Both the position numbers and the translations under genes were made by a program. Below the pieces are notes generated by a model that saw only the letters and a list, made by a program, of their open reading frames with translations, did no database searches and was not told the origin of the DNA. Source: Oceanobacillus sp. J11TS1 (GTDB lineage: Bacteria > Bacillota > Bacilli > Bacillales > Amphibacillaceae). From it: DNA of 49,648 nt. Shown here piece by piece: positions 14,705-24,395 of this stretch. Location of the stretch: assembly GCF_018333215.1 (NCBI RefSeq), contig NZ_BORO01000027.1, positions 1 to 49,648 on the forward strand. The letters are read 5' to 3'. Each line of letters opens with the position of its first letter. Position 1 is the stretch's first letter.

Positions 14705-15943
14705 TTATTTATATAGTGGGAATTTCTCTGTTAATGCTTGGACGCGTTCTTTTGCTTCTTTCAGTTTAGCTTCATCTTCGTGGTTTTTTAATGTCAGTGA
14801 GATGATGGCTGCTATTTCCTTCATTTCTTCTATACCAAATCCGCGCGTTGTTACTGCAGCTGTTCCAATACGAATTCCGCTTGTTACAAATGGGCTTTCG
14901 GTATCAAAAGGAATTGTATTTTTGTTTGTTGTTACGCCAACGTCATCTAATGCTTTTTCTGCTACTTTTCCTGTAAGGTTTAGTGGTGTTACGTCTAAGA
15001 GCAGCAGGTGATTGTCTGTTCCGCCTGAGACAATGCGGATACCTTCTTCTTTTAAAGCTTCTCCAAGCGCTTTGGCGTTTTCAATGATGTTAGCTGAATA
15101 AGTCTTAAAATCATCTGATAGGACTTCTTTAAAGGAAACTGCTTTTGCTGCAATGATATGCATTAAAGGTCCGCCTTGGATTCCTGGGAAGATTGCTTTA
15201 TCGATTTTTTTCGCATATTCTTCTTTACAAAGAATCATACCGCCGCGGGGGCCACGTAATGTTTTATGCGTTGTTGTTGTTACAAAATCAGCATATGGTA
15301 CTGGGTTTTCATGATGCCCTGTAGCAACTAACCCTGCGATATGCGCCATATCCACCATTAAATAAGCACCTACAGCATCGGCAATTTCTCTGAACTTTTT
15401 AAAATCAATGCTTCTTGAATAAGCACTTGCACCGGCAACAATCAGTTTTGGTTTTACTTCTTTTGCTTTTTCAAGAACAGCATCATAATCTAGTTTTTCT
15501 GTCTCTTTATCCACACCGTAATCAGCAAAATTATATAAACCACCGCTAAAGTTAACCGGGCTTCCATGCGTTAAATGACCACCGTGGTTTAAATTCATTC
15601 CTAATACAGTATCTCCTGGTTCTAGGAAGGTAAAATAGATTGCCATATTCGCTTGTGAACCGGAGTGAGGCTGTACATTCGCATGGTCCGCTCCAAATAT
15701 TTTTTTCGCACGTTCTCTAGCAAGATTCTCTACAATATCAACATATTCACAACCGCCATAATAACGTTTATCCGGGTAACCTTCTGCATATTTATTCGTA
15801 AGTATGGAGCCCATTGCATCCATTACCGCTTTCGATACAAAGTTTTCGGATGCAATCAGTTCGATTTTATTCTGCTGACGATCCTTCTCCTGCTGCATTG
15901 CCTGAAAAACTTCATTGTCTGCTTGTTTTACATATTCCATCAT
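14705..15943 (-). CDS. glyA: Serine hydroxymethyltransferase
   Basis: A 412-residue PLP enzyme converting serine and tetrahydrofolate to glycine and methylene-tetrahydrofolate, the main source of one-carbon units. The PLP lysine is Lys227 in [15 protein letters not shown]; the substrate/folate region has SENFVSKAV and NKYAEGYP. Two ATGs are adjacent. AGGAGG lies 9 bases before the first, which I take as the start. It follows ywlG by 82 bp on the same strand. Confidence 0.97.
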   Translation of the reverse strand: MMEYVKQADNEVFQAMQQEKDRQQNKIELIASENFVSKAVMDAMGSILTNKYAEGYPDKRYYGGCEYVDIVENLARERAKKIFGADHANVQPHSGSQANMAIYFTFLEPGDTVLGMNLNHGGHLTHGSPVNFSGGLYNFADYGVDKETEKLDYDAVLEKAKEVKPKLIVAGASAYSRSIDFKKFREIADAVGAYLMVDMAHIAGLVATGHHENPVPYADFVTTTTHKTLRGPRGGMILCKEEYAKKIDKAIFPGIQGGPLMHIIAAKAVSFKEVLSDDFKTYSANIIENAKALGEALKEEGIRIVSGGTDNHLLLLDVTPLNLTGKVAEKALDDVGVTTNKNTIPFDTESPFVTSGIRIGTAAVTTRGFGIEEMKEIAAIISLTLKNHEDEAKLKEAKERVQALTEKFPLYK

Positions 15944-16025
15944 TGTGCACAGCCTCCTATTTTAAGGTAAAATGTGAAGATTTATTATTATTTGTTGTCT
16001 TTTAAGGAATAAAGAATCCAATCTA

Positions 16026-16571
16026 TTATCTAGACGGATTCTCCCCATAAAATGCTCGATGACCGCCAATTAATTTTGGACGGGTTCGGGCAGCTCGAAT
16101 TCTGGCATGACCAATTGTACGTTGTTCTAATTTTAACGGAACTGCAACGGCTTTTAAGTGCATGCCAATCATTGTTTCACCAATGTCTATTCCAGCATGC
16201 GCGCTGATATTTTCAACAACGACAGGGTTTTCCATTTGCTTATATGCATAGCTTGCCATCGACCCTCCAGCTTCTGGAACAGGAACGACCGCTACTTCTT
16301 CCAGGCCATACCGTACTGCTGTCTGGCGCTCTACGACAAGGGAGCGATTTAAGTGCTCACAGCATTGAAAAGCAAGATGGACACCTGTTTGTTTTTGAAG
16401 CTTTGCTAGCTGCTCATAAATGTTTTTGGCAATTCGGGTACTGCCGCTTGTTCCAATTGGATGCCCTGCTACTTCACTTGTAGAACAACCAATTACAACA
16501 ATTTCATCTTTATGCAAGCAGTCCGTATCCAGCCATTGATTCATCACTTTCTCTATATCATTGGTTATCAT
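16026..16571 (-). CDS. ywlG: YwlG family protein (UPF0340)
   Basis: About 181 residues, a conserved Firmicute family of unknown function. The recognisable core runs CSTSEVAGHPIGTSGS, AFQCCEHLNRSLVVER and the C-terminal GHARIRAARTRPKLIGG. The frame opens with GTG at 16574, but ATG 16569-16571, 5 bases after AGAGGTG, is the better start. It lies directly upstream of glyA, as in B. subtilis. Confidence 0.85.
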   Translation of the reverse strand: MITNDIEKVMNQWLDTDCLHKDEIVVIGCSTSEVAGHPIGTSGSTRIAKNIYEQLAKLQKQTGVHLAFQCCEHLNRSLVVERQTAVRYGLEEVAVVPVPEAGGSMASYAYKQMENPVVVENISAHAGIDIGETMIGMHLKAVAVPLKLEQRTIGHARIRAARTRPKLIGGHRAFYGENPSR

Positions 16572-16657
16572 CACGACACCTCTACTAGTAATCCTTTAGA
16601 TTCGTTCGGCACAACAAATAATAGAACTATCTATAGCATACCACGATTTTTGAGAAT

Positions 16658-18028
16658 TTACGATACATCTTGTTGATAGGTTTTGTGATTTTTATTAGAA
16701 ATCTTCATGGTAGGAACACTTGCAATTTCCTTGTTTTGCTTCACCTTAAATTGTCTGATCTGCTGCCTTAAACTTCCTGCATGTTCTTCCATCTGCCGAG
16801 CTAATTGATCCACTTGTTCCATTGTCACGACTTGTTCTTGAATAGCTGCATTCACCTCTTGCGTACCAGCGGATGTTTCCTGAGCAATGGCAGCTACTTC
16901 TTGAGATTGATAGGCCGTATTTTGAATGGATTGCATCTGTTGTTCTACTAATCCATAGATTGTATCAATTTGGGTAGCTGTCTCTTTCACCGTCGCACCC
17001 ATTTTCGCAATCGTGCGGTTCGTATTTTCTCCACGATTAACTTCTTCCCGTGAGGACTTCACATTCGTATTAATTTTTGCTGCAACCTGCTTCACATCAT
17101 TTTGAATAGAAAGTAATAGCTCGGAAATGTCTTTCACAGCTTTTCCACTTTGATCCGCCAGTTTCCGGACCTCTTCCGCAACCACTGCAAATCCTTTTCC
17201 ATGTTCCCCGGCACGAGCCGCTTCAATAGACGCATTTAGCGCTAATAAGTTGGTTTGTTCTGCTATTTCACCGACTAATGTGATAATTCCTTCCACTTCC
17301 ATCGTGCTCTGGCGTAAATGATTCATATCTTCTAAAGAGACCTCTTGCTCCACTGCGATACGCCCAATCCCTTCCACTAATTGTTTCACTACACTTTGTC
17401 CCTCTTCTAACATGTTAATCATAGCATTGGATTGTTCCTTGGATGCTTCTGCTTTATTCTGAACTTCTCCAGCTAATTCCGTTGCTATTTCAATCGATTC
17501 CACTGTTTCCTGCGTAGCGCGTGATGAATTCTCTGCTCCGTTAGAAATTTCGCTGATTGATTCTCCAATAGCTGTTGCATGCTGTGTTGCCTTATTTGAC
17601 GCTTTCTTCAATTGGTTAACCGTTTCATTCGTCTCTTCAAAATGCTGGTCAATATTTGTGACCATTTTATTTAAACTTTGCAGCATACTGTTTACAGCGA
17701 CAGATAACGATTTAATTTCATCATCCGATTTCGGGATTTCTACTTGTATCTCCAGATTACCTTTGGCAGCCTCCCCGGTTACTTCCTCTAATTTTTGCAA
17801 AGGCTTCGTAATCCATCTTGCTGCAAAGAAGGCAAGGATTCCAGACCATATGATGCCTAATAGTAATGTGATAATCACAAAGACTTGCTGCGATATATTG
17901 GACCACGACTGTATGTAGCCAAATAAAACATAGATAAAAATCGCACTTGTTGAGTAGGTAATAACCGCTAAAATGGTTGTAAACACAACAAGTTTTAACC
18001 GTAGACTAAACCGATATTTGTTCCCCAT
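16658..18028 (-). CDS. Methyl-accepting chemotaxis protein lacking a periplasmic sensor
   Basis: About 456 residues. Two membrane helices (about 11-34 and 45-66) are joined by only ~10 residues ([10 protein letters not shown]), so there is no room for an extracellular ligand domain. A HAMP domain ([14 protein letters not shown] onward) and a long signalling coiled coil follow, with the CheA/CheW-binding tip [20 protein letters not shown]. The frame starts with GTG at 18040, but ATG 18026-18028 has better-placed AAGGGAG and GGAAGG. In B. subtilis rpiB (ywlF) occupies this place between ywlE and ywlG; it is absent here. The signal could be membrane state or a partner protein. Confidence 0.9.
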   Translation of the reverse strand: MGNKYRFSLRLKLVVFTTILAVITYSTSAIFIYVLFGYIQSWSNISQQVFVIITLLLGIIWSGILAFFAARWITKPLQKLEEVTGEAAKGNLEIQVEIPKSDDEIKSLSVAVNSMLQSLNKMVTNIDQHFEETNETVNQLKKASNKATQHATAIGESISEISNGAENSSRATQETVESIEIATELAGEVQNKAEASKEQSNAMINMLEEGQSVVKQLVEGIGRIAVEQEVSLEDMNHLRQSTMEVEGIITLVGEIAEQTNLLALNASIEAARAGEHGKGFAVVAEEVRKLADQSGKAVKDISELLLSIQNDVKQVAAKINTNVKSSREEVNRGENTNRTIAKMGATVKETATQIDTIYGLVEQQMQSIQNTAYQSQEVAAIAQETSAGTQEVNAAIQEQVVTMEQVDQLARQMEEHAGSLRQQIRQFKVKQNKEIASVPTMKISNKNHKTYQQDVS

Positions 18029-18215
18029 TAAACCTTCCACTCCCTTAGTAACCTTTTCGCTTCATTGCAAGTGATTATACGACTTCAGCCTTTAAGCAGC
18101 GGAAAATAACCTTTAGCGGGCGGAAAACATTCCAACGTGAAAGCACTCCCTGCATAAGCGTTTTCAAAACATGCGCTTGTACTGCTCGCACTTCCTTCCA
18201 CTCCGATATGGAATG

Positions 18216-18821
18216 TTAACGCTGGGAGGACAACCATTTGTCAAGACACGCTTCAATTTCTTCCTTCGTCTCTAGATAATACGCTATCGGTCCGCCGAAT
18301 GGATCTGCAATATCCGAATGTATCAGCTGTCTTTTTAAATAATTAATTTTTTCAAACTCTGGTTGACATAACTCGAACAGGAGCTGATTACGTTTTCCTG
18401 GATCCAAGTCTGCATCGTATTTTTGTAAACATTGCTCTCTTTTTTCTTCCAAATCTGCATAGGCCATTTCTAATTGATTCCATATTTCTATATCGGCACC
18501 TAGTGCAAATTCTTTAAGTGTATATGTTTTCTTTCTATGTTTTGGGTAGTCTGTCCACAGCCTTTCCTTATGGGAAACTGTCATGGTAAGGATAAGATCA
18601 GCCCATTGCACTAATTCTTCACTGATTGGGGAAGCTTGATGATTTATTTCAATACCTTGTTGTTTTAAGACTTCCGTGGTTTGATCGCTTGCTGGGGCGC
18701 CTGGTATAGCCGTCATTCCACAGGACTTAACGTTTATATCTGCTGGTGCGCGATGTTTTAATAATGCCTCTGCCATTGGGCTGCGACAAGTATTTCCCGT
18801 GCATACGAATAGTACATTCAT
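18216..18821 (-). CDS. ywlE: Low-molecular-weight phosphatase, YwlE-type protein-arginine phosphatase
   Basis: A 201-residue enzyme with the P-loop CTGNTCRS: Cys7 nucleophile, Arg13, Ser14. Thr11 is the residue known in YwlE to favour phosphoarginine over phosphotyrosine, so I infer it reverses McsB arginine phosphorylation. The catalytic Asp is Asp173 in ADPFGG. B. subtilis YwlE has about 150 residues with the Asp near 118; about 50 extra residues (roughly 110-165, rich in Glu, Gln and Lys) lie between the core and the Asp loop. It is next to mntP, as in B. subtilis. Confidence 0.9.
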   Translation of the reverse strand: MNVLFVCTGNTCRSPMAEALLKHRAPADINVKSCGMTAIPGAPASDQTTEVLKQQGIEINHQASPISEELVQWADLILTMTVSHKERLWTDYPKHRKKTYTLKEFALGADIEIWNQLEMAYADLEEKREQCLQKYDADLDPGKRNQLLFELCQPEFEKINYLKRQLIHSDIADPFGGPIAYYLETKEEIEACLDKWLSSQR

Positions 18822-18990
18822 AGGTATATCCTCCTGTTTGTTTATCTTGTTCCATTTCTAGTATGGAAAAAATCATTTTTCTTATCATATCATGGTTTTT
18901 GATAAACAATCCACAAGCGTTTCTAGCTGGAAGTTATGTTCTTACCAGTAAGAATCGTGCAGGCTGGACAGTTGTTATTCTTTTTATAGG

Positions 18991-18999
18991 TTATCCACA
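18991..18999 (+). promoter_or_regulatory. Single DnaA box
   Basis: An exact TTATCCACA in the gap between ywlE and mntP, about 1.9 kb from the cluster at 20839-20932. A single site; function is uncertain. Confidence 0.4.
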
Positions 19000-19018
19000 G
19001 ACTTTGGTATTGACCCTA

Positions 19019-19064
19019 AAAAATAGCCAAGCTTTACGCCTGACTTGTTAAAGGAGCTATTTTT
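19019..19064 (-). terminator. Probable mntP terminator
   Basis: AAAAATAGC and GCTATTTTT flank a 28-base loop, with TTTTTTA following on the minus strand, directly after the mntP stop. The long loop makes it a weaker call. Confidence 0.55.
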
Positions 19065-19066
19065 CA

Positions 19067-19615
19067 TTAGCTGAATAGCATATATATCCCGAAGCTGCAT
19101 AGAATGCTTCCCCCGAGGATTTCGCTGTAGGTTCCAAGGAATCTTTGCAATCGTCTTCCCAGTAATAGGCCGATCCATGTAAAAAAACAACTTACGATGC
19201 CAAAGATAATCAAGGTAATGATAATCGTTACGCCAGAGATTCCTAAGCTGAATCCGACCGTAAAACTGTCCAGGCTGACGCTGAATGCAAGCATCCATAG
19301 TCCGAAGCCAACAGGCTGCCACCGGAAGTCATCGGATGTATGAAAAGCTGAAAAAAACATGTGTGCTCCGATAAAGAATAACAGTATTCCGGATGCAAAG
19401 GCTGTCCATTGTCCAACTTGTTCAGATAAAGCGTGCCCAAGCAACATGCCAACCATCGGAAAGAGCATATGGAAGCTACCGATTACCAACCCAATGATAG
19501 CAATCCGTCTCAATCGCATCTTATTCATTCCCAGGCCTAAGCTTATGGAGAACGCATCCATGCTTAAACCAATTGCGAGCAAAGCTAGTGAAAGTAATTC
19601 GGTAGAAAAAAACAT
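19067..19615 (-). CDS. mntP: Manganese efflux pump MntP
   Basis: A six-helix membrane protein of the MntP (DUF204) family that exports Mn2+. Both conserved acidic signatures are present, LSMDAFSISLGLG in helix 1 and VSLDSFTVGFSLG in helix 4, related by the family's internal repeat. The frame is open to 19660. The ATG at 19613-19615 has AGAGGGGG 8 bases upstream and starts at the hydrophobic helix, so I use it (182 residues). The B. subtilis equivalent at this place is ywlD. Confidence 0.9.
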   Translation of the reverse strand: MFFSTELLSLALLAIGLSMDAFSISLGLGMNKMRLRRIAIIGLVIGSFHMLFPMVGMLLGHALSEQVGQWTAFASGILLFFIGAHMFFSAFHTSDDFRWQPVGFGLWMLAFSVSLDSFTVGFSLGISGVTIIITLIIFGIVSCFFTWIGLLLGRRLQRFLGTYSEILGGSILCSFGIYMLFS

Positions 19616-19733
19616 CCATACATCCCCCTCTGAAGCATGCTTGTACAATTTATGCTTCACCTGCAGATAATATGAATGTGTTTTCTCATTTCTAAAAAAA
19701 TATCAACACAGCCAGCGAAATCCTGCGCCTTTA

Positions 19734-20762
19734 TTATCCTTCAATGACACGGTCCGCGGCTTTTCGCAAGCGATTCATTACGGCCTGGCCAATTCCTTTT
19801 TCGGAAAATGTTTCGCAAATAATTTTATCCACATTTGCTTGCTTAAAAAATCTTAACCCATCGTATAGAGAGGAAGCAATTTCTTCTATGGATTCCCCGA
19901 GTAAATGAATAGGTGCATTTGCTTGGAATAATTCAGCTGTTTGATTGGAAAGAAGCAGACCAACTCTATTTCCAGCTTGTTTTTCTTTATCCACAAACTC
20001 TTTCATTGCTTCTCCAGAGCCTGTAAATAAATAGAGCGGAACTTCTGGTGCATAGTGTTTATATTTCATTCCGGGAGCTTTTGGGCGATTTACCGAAGCC
20101 GTTGCAAGGCCTGGATCCATCATTACCGTACCAACCTCTAGCTCTAATTGTTCTTTTGTAACACCGCCAGGACGCAAAATAATCGGCACGTCTCCTGTGC
20201 AATCAATAACCGTTGACTCTAAACCAACACCAGTTTGTCCACCATCAATTAATCCAGCAATGCGACCATTTAAATCCTCATACACATGGTTCGCTGTAGT
20301 CGGACTTGGTTTTCCTGAAACATTTGCACTCGGAGCCGCAACTGGACGTCCGATTGTCTCTAGTAAATGAAGGGCAATCGGATGACTGGGAATTCGTACA
20401 CCAATCGTTGACAGGCCTGCTTTTACATTATCAGCACAGGAATCATTTGCCGGTAAAATATATGTTAAAGGACCAGGTGAAAAGGCCTCTATTAATGTAT
20501 ACACATAATCCGGGATATTTGTGACAATTCCCTCTAGCTGCGCCACTGATGCCACATGGGCAATCAACGGATTATCTTGCGGGCGCCCTTTTGCTTCAAA
20601 AATTTTACGGACAGCTGACGCATTGGTAGCATCCGCCCCAAGTCCATAAACTGTTTCTGTCGGAAATGCAACCACATCCCCTTCCTTTAACATGTCTGCT
20701 GCCTCTTGGATATCTTTTTTTATTATATTGATTGAATTTATTTTCCATACTTTTGTGTGCAT
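19734..20762 (-). CDS. ywlC: Threonylcarbamoyl-AMP synthase (Sua5/YwlC)
   Basis: A 342-residue enzyme making threonylcarbamoyl-AMP from Thr, bicarbonate and ATP for the t6A37 tRNA modification. The N-terminal YrdC domain shows VAFPTETVYGLGADA, GRPQDNPLIAHV and PSANVSGKPSPT. The C-terminal Sua5 domain (about 230-340) follows SPGMKYKHYAP-type residues (PGMKYKHYAPEVPLYLF). AGAGGG precedes the ATG. A DnaA-box cluster lies directly upstream, an arrangement I recall for ywlC in B. subtilis. Confidence 0.95.
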   Translation of the reverse strand: MHTKVWKINSINIIKKDIQEAADMLKEGDVVAFPTETVYGLGADATNASAVRKIFEAKGRPQDNPLIAHVASVAQLEGIVTNIPDYVYTLIEAFSPGPLTYILPANDSCADNVKAGLSTIGVRIPSHPIALHLLETIGRPVAAPSANVSGKPSPTTANHVYEDLNGRIAGLIDGGQTGVGLESTVIDCTGDVPIILRPGGVTKEQLELEVGTVMMDPGLATASVNRPKAPGMKYKHYAPEVPLYLFTGSGEAMKEFVDKEKQAGNRVGLLLSNQTAELFQANAPIHLLGESIEEIASSLYDGLRFFKQANVDKIICETFSEKGIGQAVMNRLRKAADRVIEG

Positions 20763-20838
20763 AACGTTCCCTCTTTTCTACGTTACTATTTTAGTTGATG
20801 CACACAAGAAACGCAAAGAAGGGGATAATTCACCACAT

Positions 20839-20932
20839 TTATACACATTATCCACAGTTTTTATCCACAAAAATGATATTGCTCACAAACACCCTCTATT
20901 TATACACAGCAAGTTGTGAATAGTGTGTATAA
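20839..20932. promoter_or_regulatory. DnaA-box cluster upstream of ywlC
   Basis: Five exact matches to TTATNCACA occur within 94 bp: TTATACACA at 20839-20847 and 20900-20908 (+), TTATCCACA at 20848-20856 and 20861-20869 (+), and TTATACACA on the minus strand at 20924-20932. A one-mismatch copy (CTATTCACA, minus) lies between the last two. The first two abut. The window has no AT-rich unwinding tract or dnaA/dnaN, so this looks like a titration or regulatory cluster, not an origin. Confidence 0.8.
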
Positions 20933-21008
20933 TTTTATCTTGACAAATGCAAAAATAATCGATTGTTGTTATATCAAGTGTTTTCGTTTCTGATTACTTA
21001 TCCATATT

Positions 21009-21410
21009 TTAAGAAACCTGATACGCCCACCAATTCCCTGTTTTTTCTGACTTTATCCCTTTAAAAGTGACATCGCTTTCTCTTTTGAATTGTAGAGACT
21101 CTAGGAGGATATCCACAACTGGGCTCTGGTTATGCACATATACACATTTTATGTTGTTTTTTCGGGCAATAATGAGGACAGACTCAAAAACAACGAATAA
21201 CTTTTGCACATGTTCCTTGTTTAAATGCAGCTGTTTAAGCCAGTAAGTCGACTCATCCAGCCTTTCCAGATCAAAACAGCCCTCAATTCTACCGTTTATC
21301 TCTATCACATAGCTTTGACCTGTTAATTTTTTGCCGATAGCCATTTCATTATTGTGAATAAATTCCTCAACCAACTCTAGTTTTGCTTCCTTCACTTGAT
21401 AGATTTGCAT
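21009..21410 (-). CDS. Hypothetical protein, possibly YwlB-like acetyltransferase
   Basis: About 133 residues. The pattern of strands and helices (GQSYVIEINGRIEGCFDLER; YWLKQLHLNKEHVQKLFVVFESVLIIARKNNIKCVYVH) resembles a GNAT-type fold, and B. subtilis has the putative acetyltransferase ywlB at this place between ywlC and spoIIR. The acetyl-CoA motif is not clear. The frame opens at 21425, but GGAGG lies 8 bases before the ATG at 21408-21410. Name withheld because similarity is weak. Confidence 0.6.
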   Translation of the reverse strand: MQIYQVKEAKLELVEEFIHNNEMAIGKKLTGQSYVIEINGRIEGCFDLERLDESTYWLKQLHLNKEHVQKLFVVFESVLIIARKNNIKCVYVHNQSPVVDILLESLQFKRESDVTFKGIKSEKTGNWWAYQVS

Positions 21411-21455
21411 ATTCTTATCCTCCATTCATCGAGTTTTAAGGGGTTACCCGTATGC

Positions 21456-21510
21456 GTGACCATCATTCCCTCTCCAGAAAATCTATTCATGCCGGGAAAA
21501 TAATGGTCAC
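21456..21510. repeat. Imperfect inverted repeat after spoIIR
   Basis: GTGACCATCATTCCC pairs imperfectly with GGGAAAATAATGGTCAC across 23 bases, between spoIIR and the ywlB-like gene. No T-run follows on the minus strand, so a terminator role is unproven. Confidence 0.45.
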
Positions 21511-21606
21511 TACATTTTCCTGATTAAATCAAGCTAGATTTAGCCAGAAATACATCCCGCTAAATTAGATTCGTTTCCCTATAAGGATATGCCTCTATGA
21601 AATAAA

Positions 21607-22221
21607 CTATGACAACCCTAACCATTTAAATAAAAAGAATTCTACTTTTACTTCTTCCTCTTCTACTTTTTCTTCTTTTTCTTCTTTCTCTGCTTTTTCA
21701 TCATCACTTGCTACAGATGTTCCGTTAAAGAAGTCTAAAAAGCATAGCGGCGGGAACAATACACACCACCAGTTAGAGCCAGTTCCTTCACCTATGGTTA
21801 CTAGAATCGCTTCATATTCACCCGCTGGATAAAGATAGTTTCCATATAATTTCGCTGGAAATGATATATTTTCTCCATATTCTAGTTCAAAATCTTCCTG
21901 GCTATTCTCTTTTTCCAGTGTGTCTTGGACCACTTCTTCCAGTTCTGGAAGCCGGTCTTGAATCAGCTGTCTTGCCTCTTCAATATCATCAATATCTTTC
22001 ACCCATTCCGTAATGACTTCATTCACCTCGTCACGGACCTTATGTTTTAAATTTTGGTCTTTATCGCTATCACTATTTGCCAGAATACGCAGTCGGATTG
22101 CTTCATCCGGGATGACCTGATAGTCTAACTCTTTATTCTGCAGCTCTTTCGCTGTACTAATCACAGGAATAATCGATAATAATAAAAATAAAAGTGCTAA
22201 TGTGCCCCATAATTTTTTCAT
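21607..22221 (-). CDS. spoIIR: Stage II sporulation protein R
   Basis: A 204-residue secreted signalling protein made in the forespore under sigma-F that triggers SpoIIGA processing of pro-sigma-E in the mother cell. A signal peptide spans residues 1-24 (KKLWGTLALLFLLLSIIPVI). Family motifs are IRLRILANSDSDKDQ, GNYLYPAGEYEAILVTIG and NWWCVLFPPLCFLD. A run of about 25 mostly Glu/Lys residues near the C-terminus (EKAEKEEKEEKVEEEE) is low complexity. The candidate sigma-F promoter at 22255-22283 fits this role. Confidence 0.93.
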   Translation of the reverse strand: MKKLWGTLALLFLLLSIIPVISTAKELQNKELDYQVIPDEAIRLRILANSDSDKDQNLKHKVRDEVNEVITEWVKDIDDIEEARQLIQDRLPELEEVVQDTLEKENSQEDFELEYGENISFPAKLYGNYLYPAGEYEAILVTIGEGTGSNWWCVLFPPLCFLDFFNGTSVASDDEKAEKEEKEEKVEEEEVKVEFFLFKWLGLS

Positions 22222-22254
22222 TAAAAAAATCTCCCTTCCACCTATCTAGAAGAT

Positions 22255-22283
22255 AGTGTGGACAAGGAGATTTCTACTTATAC
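22255..22283 (-). promoter_or_regulatory. Candidate sigma-F promoter of spoIIR
   Basis: Minus strand GTATA (22279-22283), a 15-bp spacer, then GTCCACACT (22255-22263). This fits the forespore pattern GYATA-N15-GGNNANANT with one change. It lies about 35 bp before the spoIIR start. Confidence 0.6.
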
Positions 22284-22344
22284 AAGTTTCATAGAAATAT
22301 ATATTTAAAATCAAGGTATATTTTCTTGCATTTTTGGAAAGGTG

Positions 22345-23208
22345 CTAGCTTAAATTCGTTGCAAGCACCATCCGATTTTTTCCGTTAATATCCTGCTTGA
22401 TTTCCACATGACTAGCAGGAAATACTTGCTGAATACATTTTTTAACAAGCTCACCTTGTGTATAACCAATTTCAAACGCTAGTAAAGTTTCTTTTGTTAA
22501 AGGCATCTGTTTCATTTGGTCGATAATCCGATGATAAGCCGCCATTCCATCCGCTTCTGCAAATAATGCTAACGCTGGATCAAAATCACGAACCGTATCA
22601 CTCAGCTCAGATGCCTCTGATTTTGCAATATAGGGCGGATTTGAGACAATCACATCAAACGGCGTCATTTCATTCATAAGCGGGGATAAGAAGTTACCTT
22701 GCAAAAAGGAAACAGCTGCATCTAATTTTTCCGCATTTTGTTTAGCAACCTGCAGTGCTTCATCAGAAATATCTGTAGCAAATACCTCCGCATTATCCAC
22801 TTCCAATGCTAGTGTAATGGCAATAACTCCACTGCCCGTTCCTATATCCGCAATCCGTACGTGTTCTTTTTTCCGCGTGAGATACTCCTTCACCGCAAGT
22901 ACAAGCTCTTCCGTTTCTGGTCTTGGGATTAATACATGCTCGTTAACCTGAAAGGACCGGCCATAAAATTCTTCATAACCCGTCAAATGTTGGACCGGGA
23001 TTCCCGTTTCTGCATGCTTTTTTATATCTGCTTTTATAATTTCGAGTTTATCCTCAGGGACCGGTTCCCGCAAAGAAACGAGCCATTCCTGTTTGGATAA
23101 TCCCAAATGATGTTTGATTAAAATCTCAGCGACTTTCGGTTCTCTATTTGCTTCTTGTAAAAAAAGAGAAGCCCAGTTAAGGACTTCATAAATTTTGGTT
23201 TGGTTCAT
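22345..23208 (-). CDS. prmC: Release factor glutamine methyltransferase
   Basis: A 287-residue SAM-dependent enzyme that methylates the GGQ glutamine of peptide release factors. The N-terminal helical domain recognises the factor; the Rossmann domain has DIGTGSGVIAI (121-131), and the catalytic NPPY is at 190-193. It starts 3 bp after the prfA stop, so the enzyme and its substrate are cotranscribed. The start codon lies after GGTGA within the prfA end. Confidence 0.96.
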   Translation of the reverse strand: MNQTKIYEVLNWASLFLQEANREPKVAEILIKHHLGLSKQEWLVSLREPVPEDKLEIIKADIKKHAETGIPVQHLTGYEEFYGRSFQVNEHVLIPRPETEELVLAVKEYLTRKKEHVRIADIGTGSGVIAITLALEVDNAEVFATDISDEALQVAKQNAEKLDAAVSFLQGNFLSPLMNEMTPFDVIVSNPPYIAKSEASELSDTVRDFDPALALFAEADGMAAYHRIIDQMKQMPLTKETLLAFEIGYTQGELVKKCIQQVFPASHVEIKQDINGKNRMVLATNLS

Positions 23209-23211
23209 GAA

Positions 23212-24282
23212 TTATTCACCAATCTGTTCTAATTTTTTAGCCTGTTCTTCCATCACAAGCGCATCGATAAATTCATCGAGCTTTCCTTGCATAATCTGGT
23301 CCAGCTTCTGAATGGTTAAGCCAATACGATGGTCAGTTACGCGATTTTGCGGGTAATTATACGTCCGTATCCGCTCTGAGCGATCTCCTGTACCAACCGC
23401 TGATTTACGATTTTCATCATATTCTGCCTGTGCTTCTTGTTGGAATTTATCATATATACGAGCACGTAATACCTTCATCGCTTTTTCTTTATTTTTTATT
23501 TGTGATTTTTCATCCTGAATCGATACGACAATCCCTGTAGGTTCATGCGTTAAACGAACCGCAGACATGGTGGTATTTACACTTTGCCCGCCCGGCCCGC
23601 TGGAGGCAAATGTATCAACACGGATATCCTTCTCATGAACATCTATCTCTACTTCTTCTGCTTCAGGGAGCACAGCAACTGTTGCAGTCGAAGTATGGAT
23701 ACGTCCGCCAGATTCTGTTTCTGGAACACGTTGGACACGATGTGCACCATTTTCATACTTCAGTTTAGAATAAACATCTGAACCATTAATCATAAAGATA
23801 ATCTCTTTATAACCGCCAACCCCTGTGGAGCTTGCTTCCATCACGTCTATTTTCCAACCTTGACTCTCTGCATATCGGGAATACATTCGATATAAGTCGC
23901 CGGCAAATAAAGCAGCCTCATCTCCACCAGCGGCACCGCGAATTTCCATAATAACGTTCTTATCATCGTTTGGATCTTTTGGAAGCAGGAGAATCTTCAT
24001 TTCGTCTTCTAATTCTTCTTTTCTCGAAGATAATTCAGATACCTCCATTTTTGCCATTTCCAGCATTTCATCATCCAAATCGTCTTCCATCATTTCTTTC
24101 GCATCTGAAAGTTGTGAGGTAACTTCTTTATACGCACGATAAGCTTGAACAACGTCCTCTAATCCAGCTTGTTCTTTCGAATATTCACGCAGTTTTTTTG
24201 TATCGCTAATAATTTCCGGGTCACTTAACATTTCATTTAATTTATTATACCGATCTTCTAGTGCTTGCAAACGATCTAACAC
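23212..24282 (-). CDS. prfA: Peptide chain release factor 1
   Basis: Releases nascent peptides at UAA and UAG. The GGQ loop is [12 protein letters not shown], and the stop-recognition region follows [14 protein letters not shown]. The frame is open to 24357, but the family N-terminus (MLDRL) aligns with a GTG at 24280-24282 that has AAAGAGGTG 7 bases upstream. That start gives 356 residues, the normal length; the 25 upstream residues are not expected to be translated. Confidence 0.96.
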   Translation of the reverse strand: MLDRLQALEDRYNKLNEMLSDPEIISDTKKLREYSKEQAGLEDVVQAYRAYKEVTSQLSDAKEMMEDDLDDEMLEMAKMEVSELSSRKEELEDEMKILLLPKDPNDDKNVIMEIRGAAGGDEAALFAGDLYRMYSRYAESQGWKIDVMEASSTGVGGYKEIIFMINGSDVYSKLKYENGAHRVQRVPETESGGRIHTSTATVAVLPEAEEVEIDVHEKDIRVDTFASSGPGGQSVNTTMSAVRLTHEPTGIVVSIQDEKSQIKNKEKAMKVLRARIYDKFQQEAQAEYDENRKSAVGTGDRSERIRTYNYPQNRVTDHRIGLTIQKLDQIMQGKLDEFIDALVMEEQAKKLEQIGE

Positions 24283-24395
24283 AAGAATACACCTCTTTCT
24301 CCATAACAGTCTTATTATATTATAAGGGGAGAACTGGGTCAATTGCACCTTTCCCATGCCTCAGGTTTAAAGAACTTTTTTACCGCTAATAAAAA

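Noticed and set aside
20839-20932. Chromosomal origin of replication
   Set aside because: No dnaA/dnaN gene or AT-rich unwinding tract is nearby; the genes are those of the ywl region well away from the origin.
24283-24357. N-terminal extension of prfA
   Set aside because: The family N-terminus aligns with an internal GTG that has a well-placed binding site; the extension covers that site.
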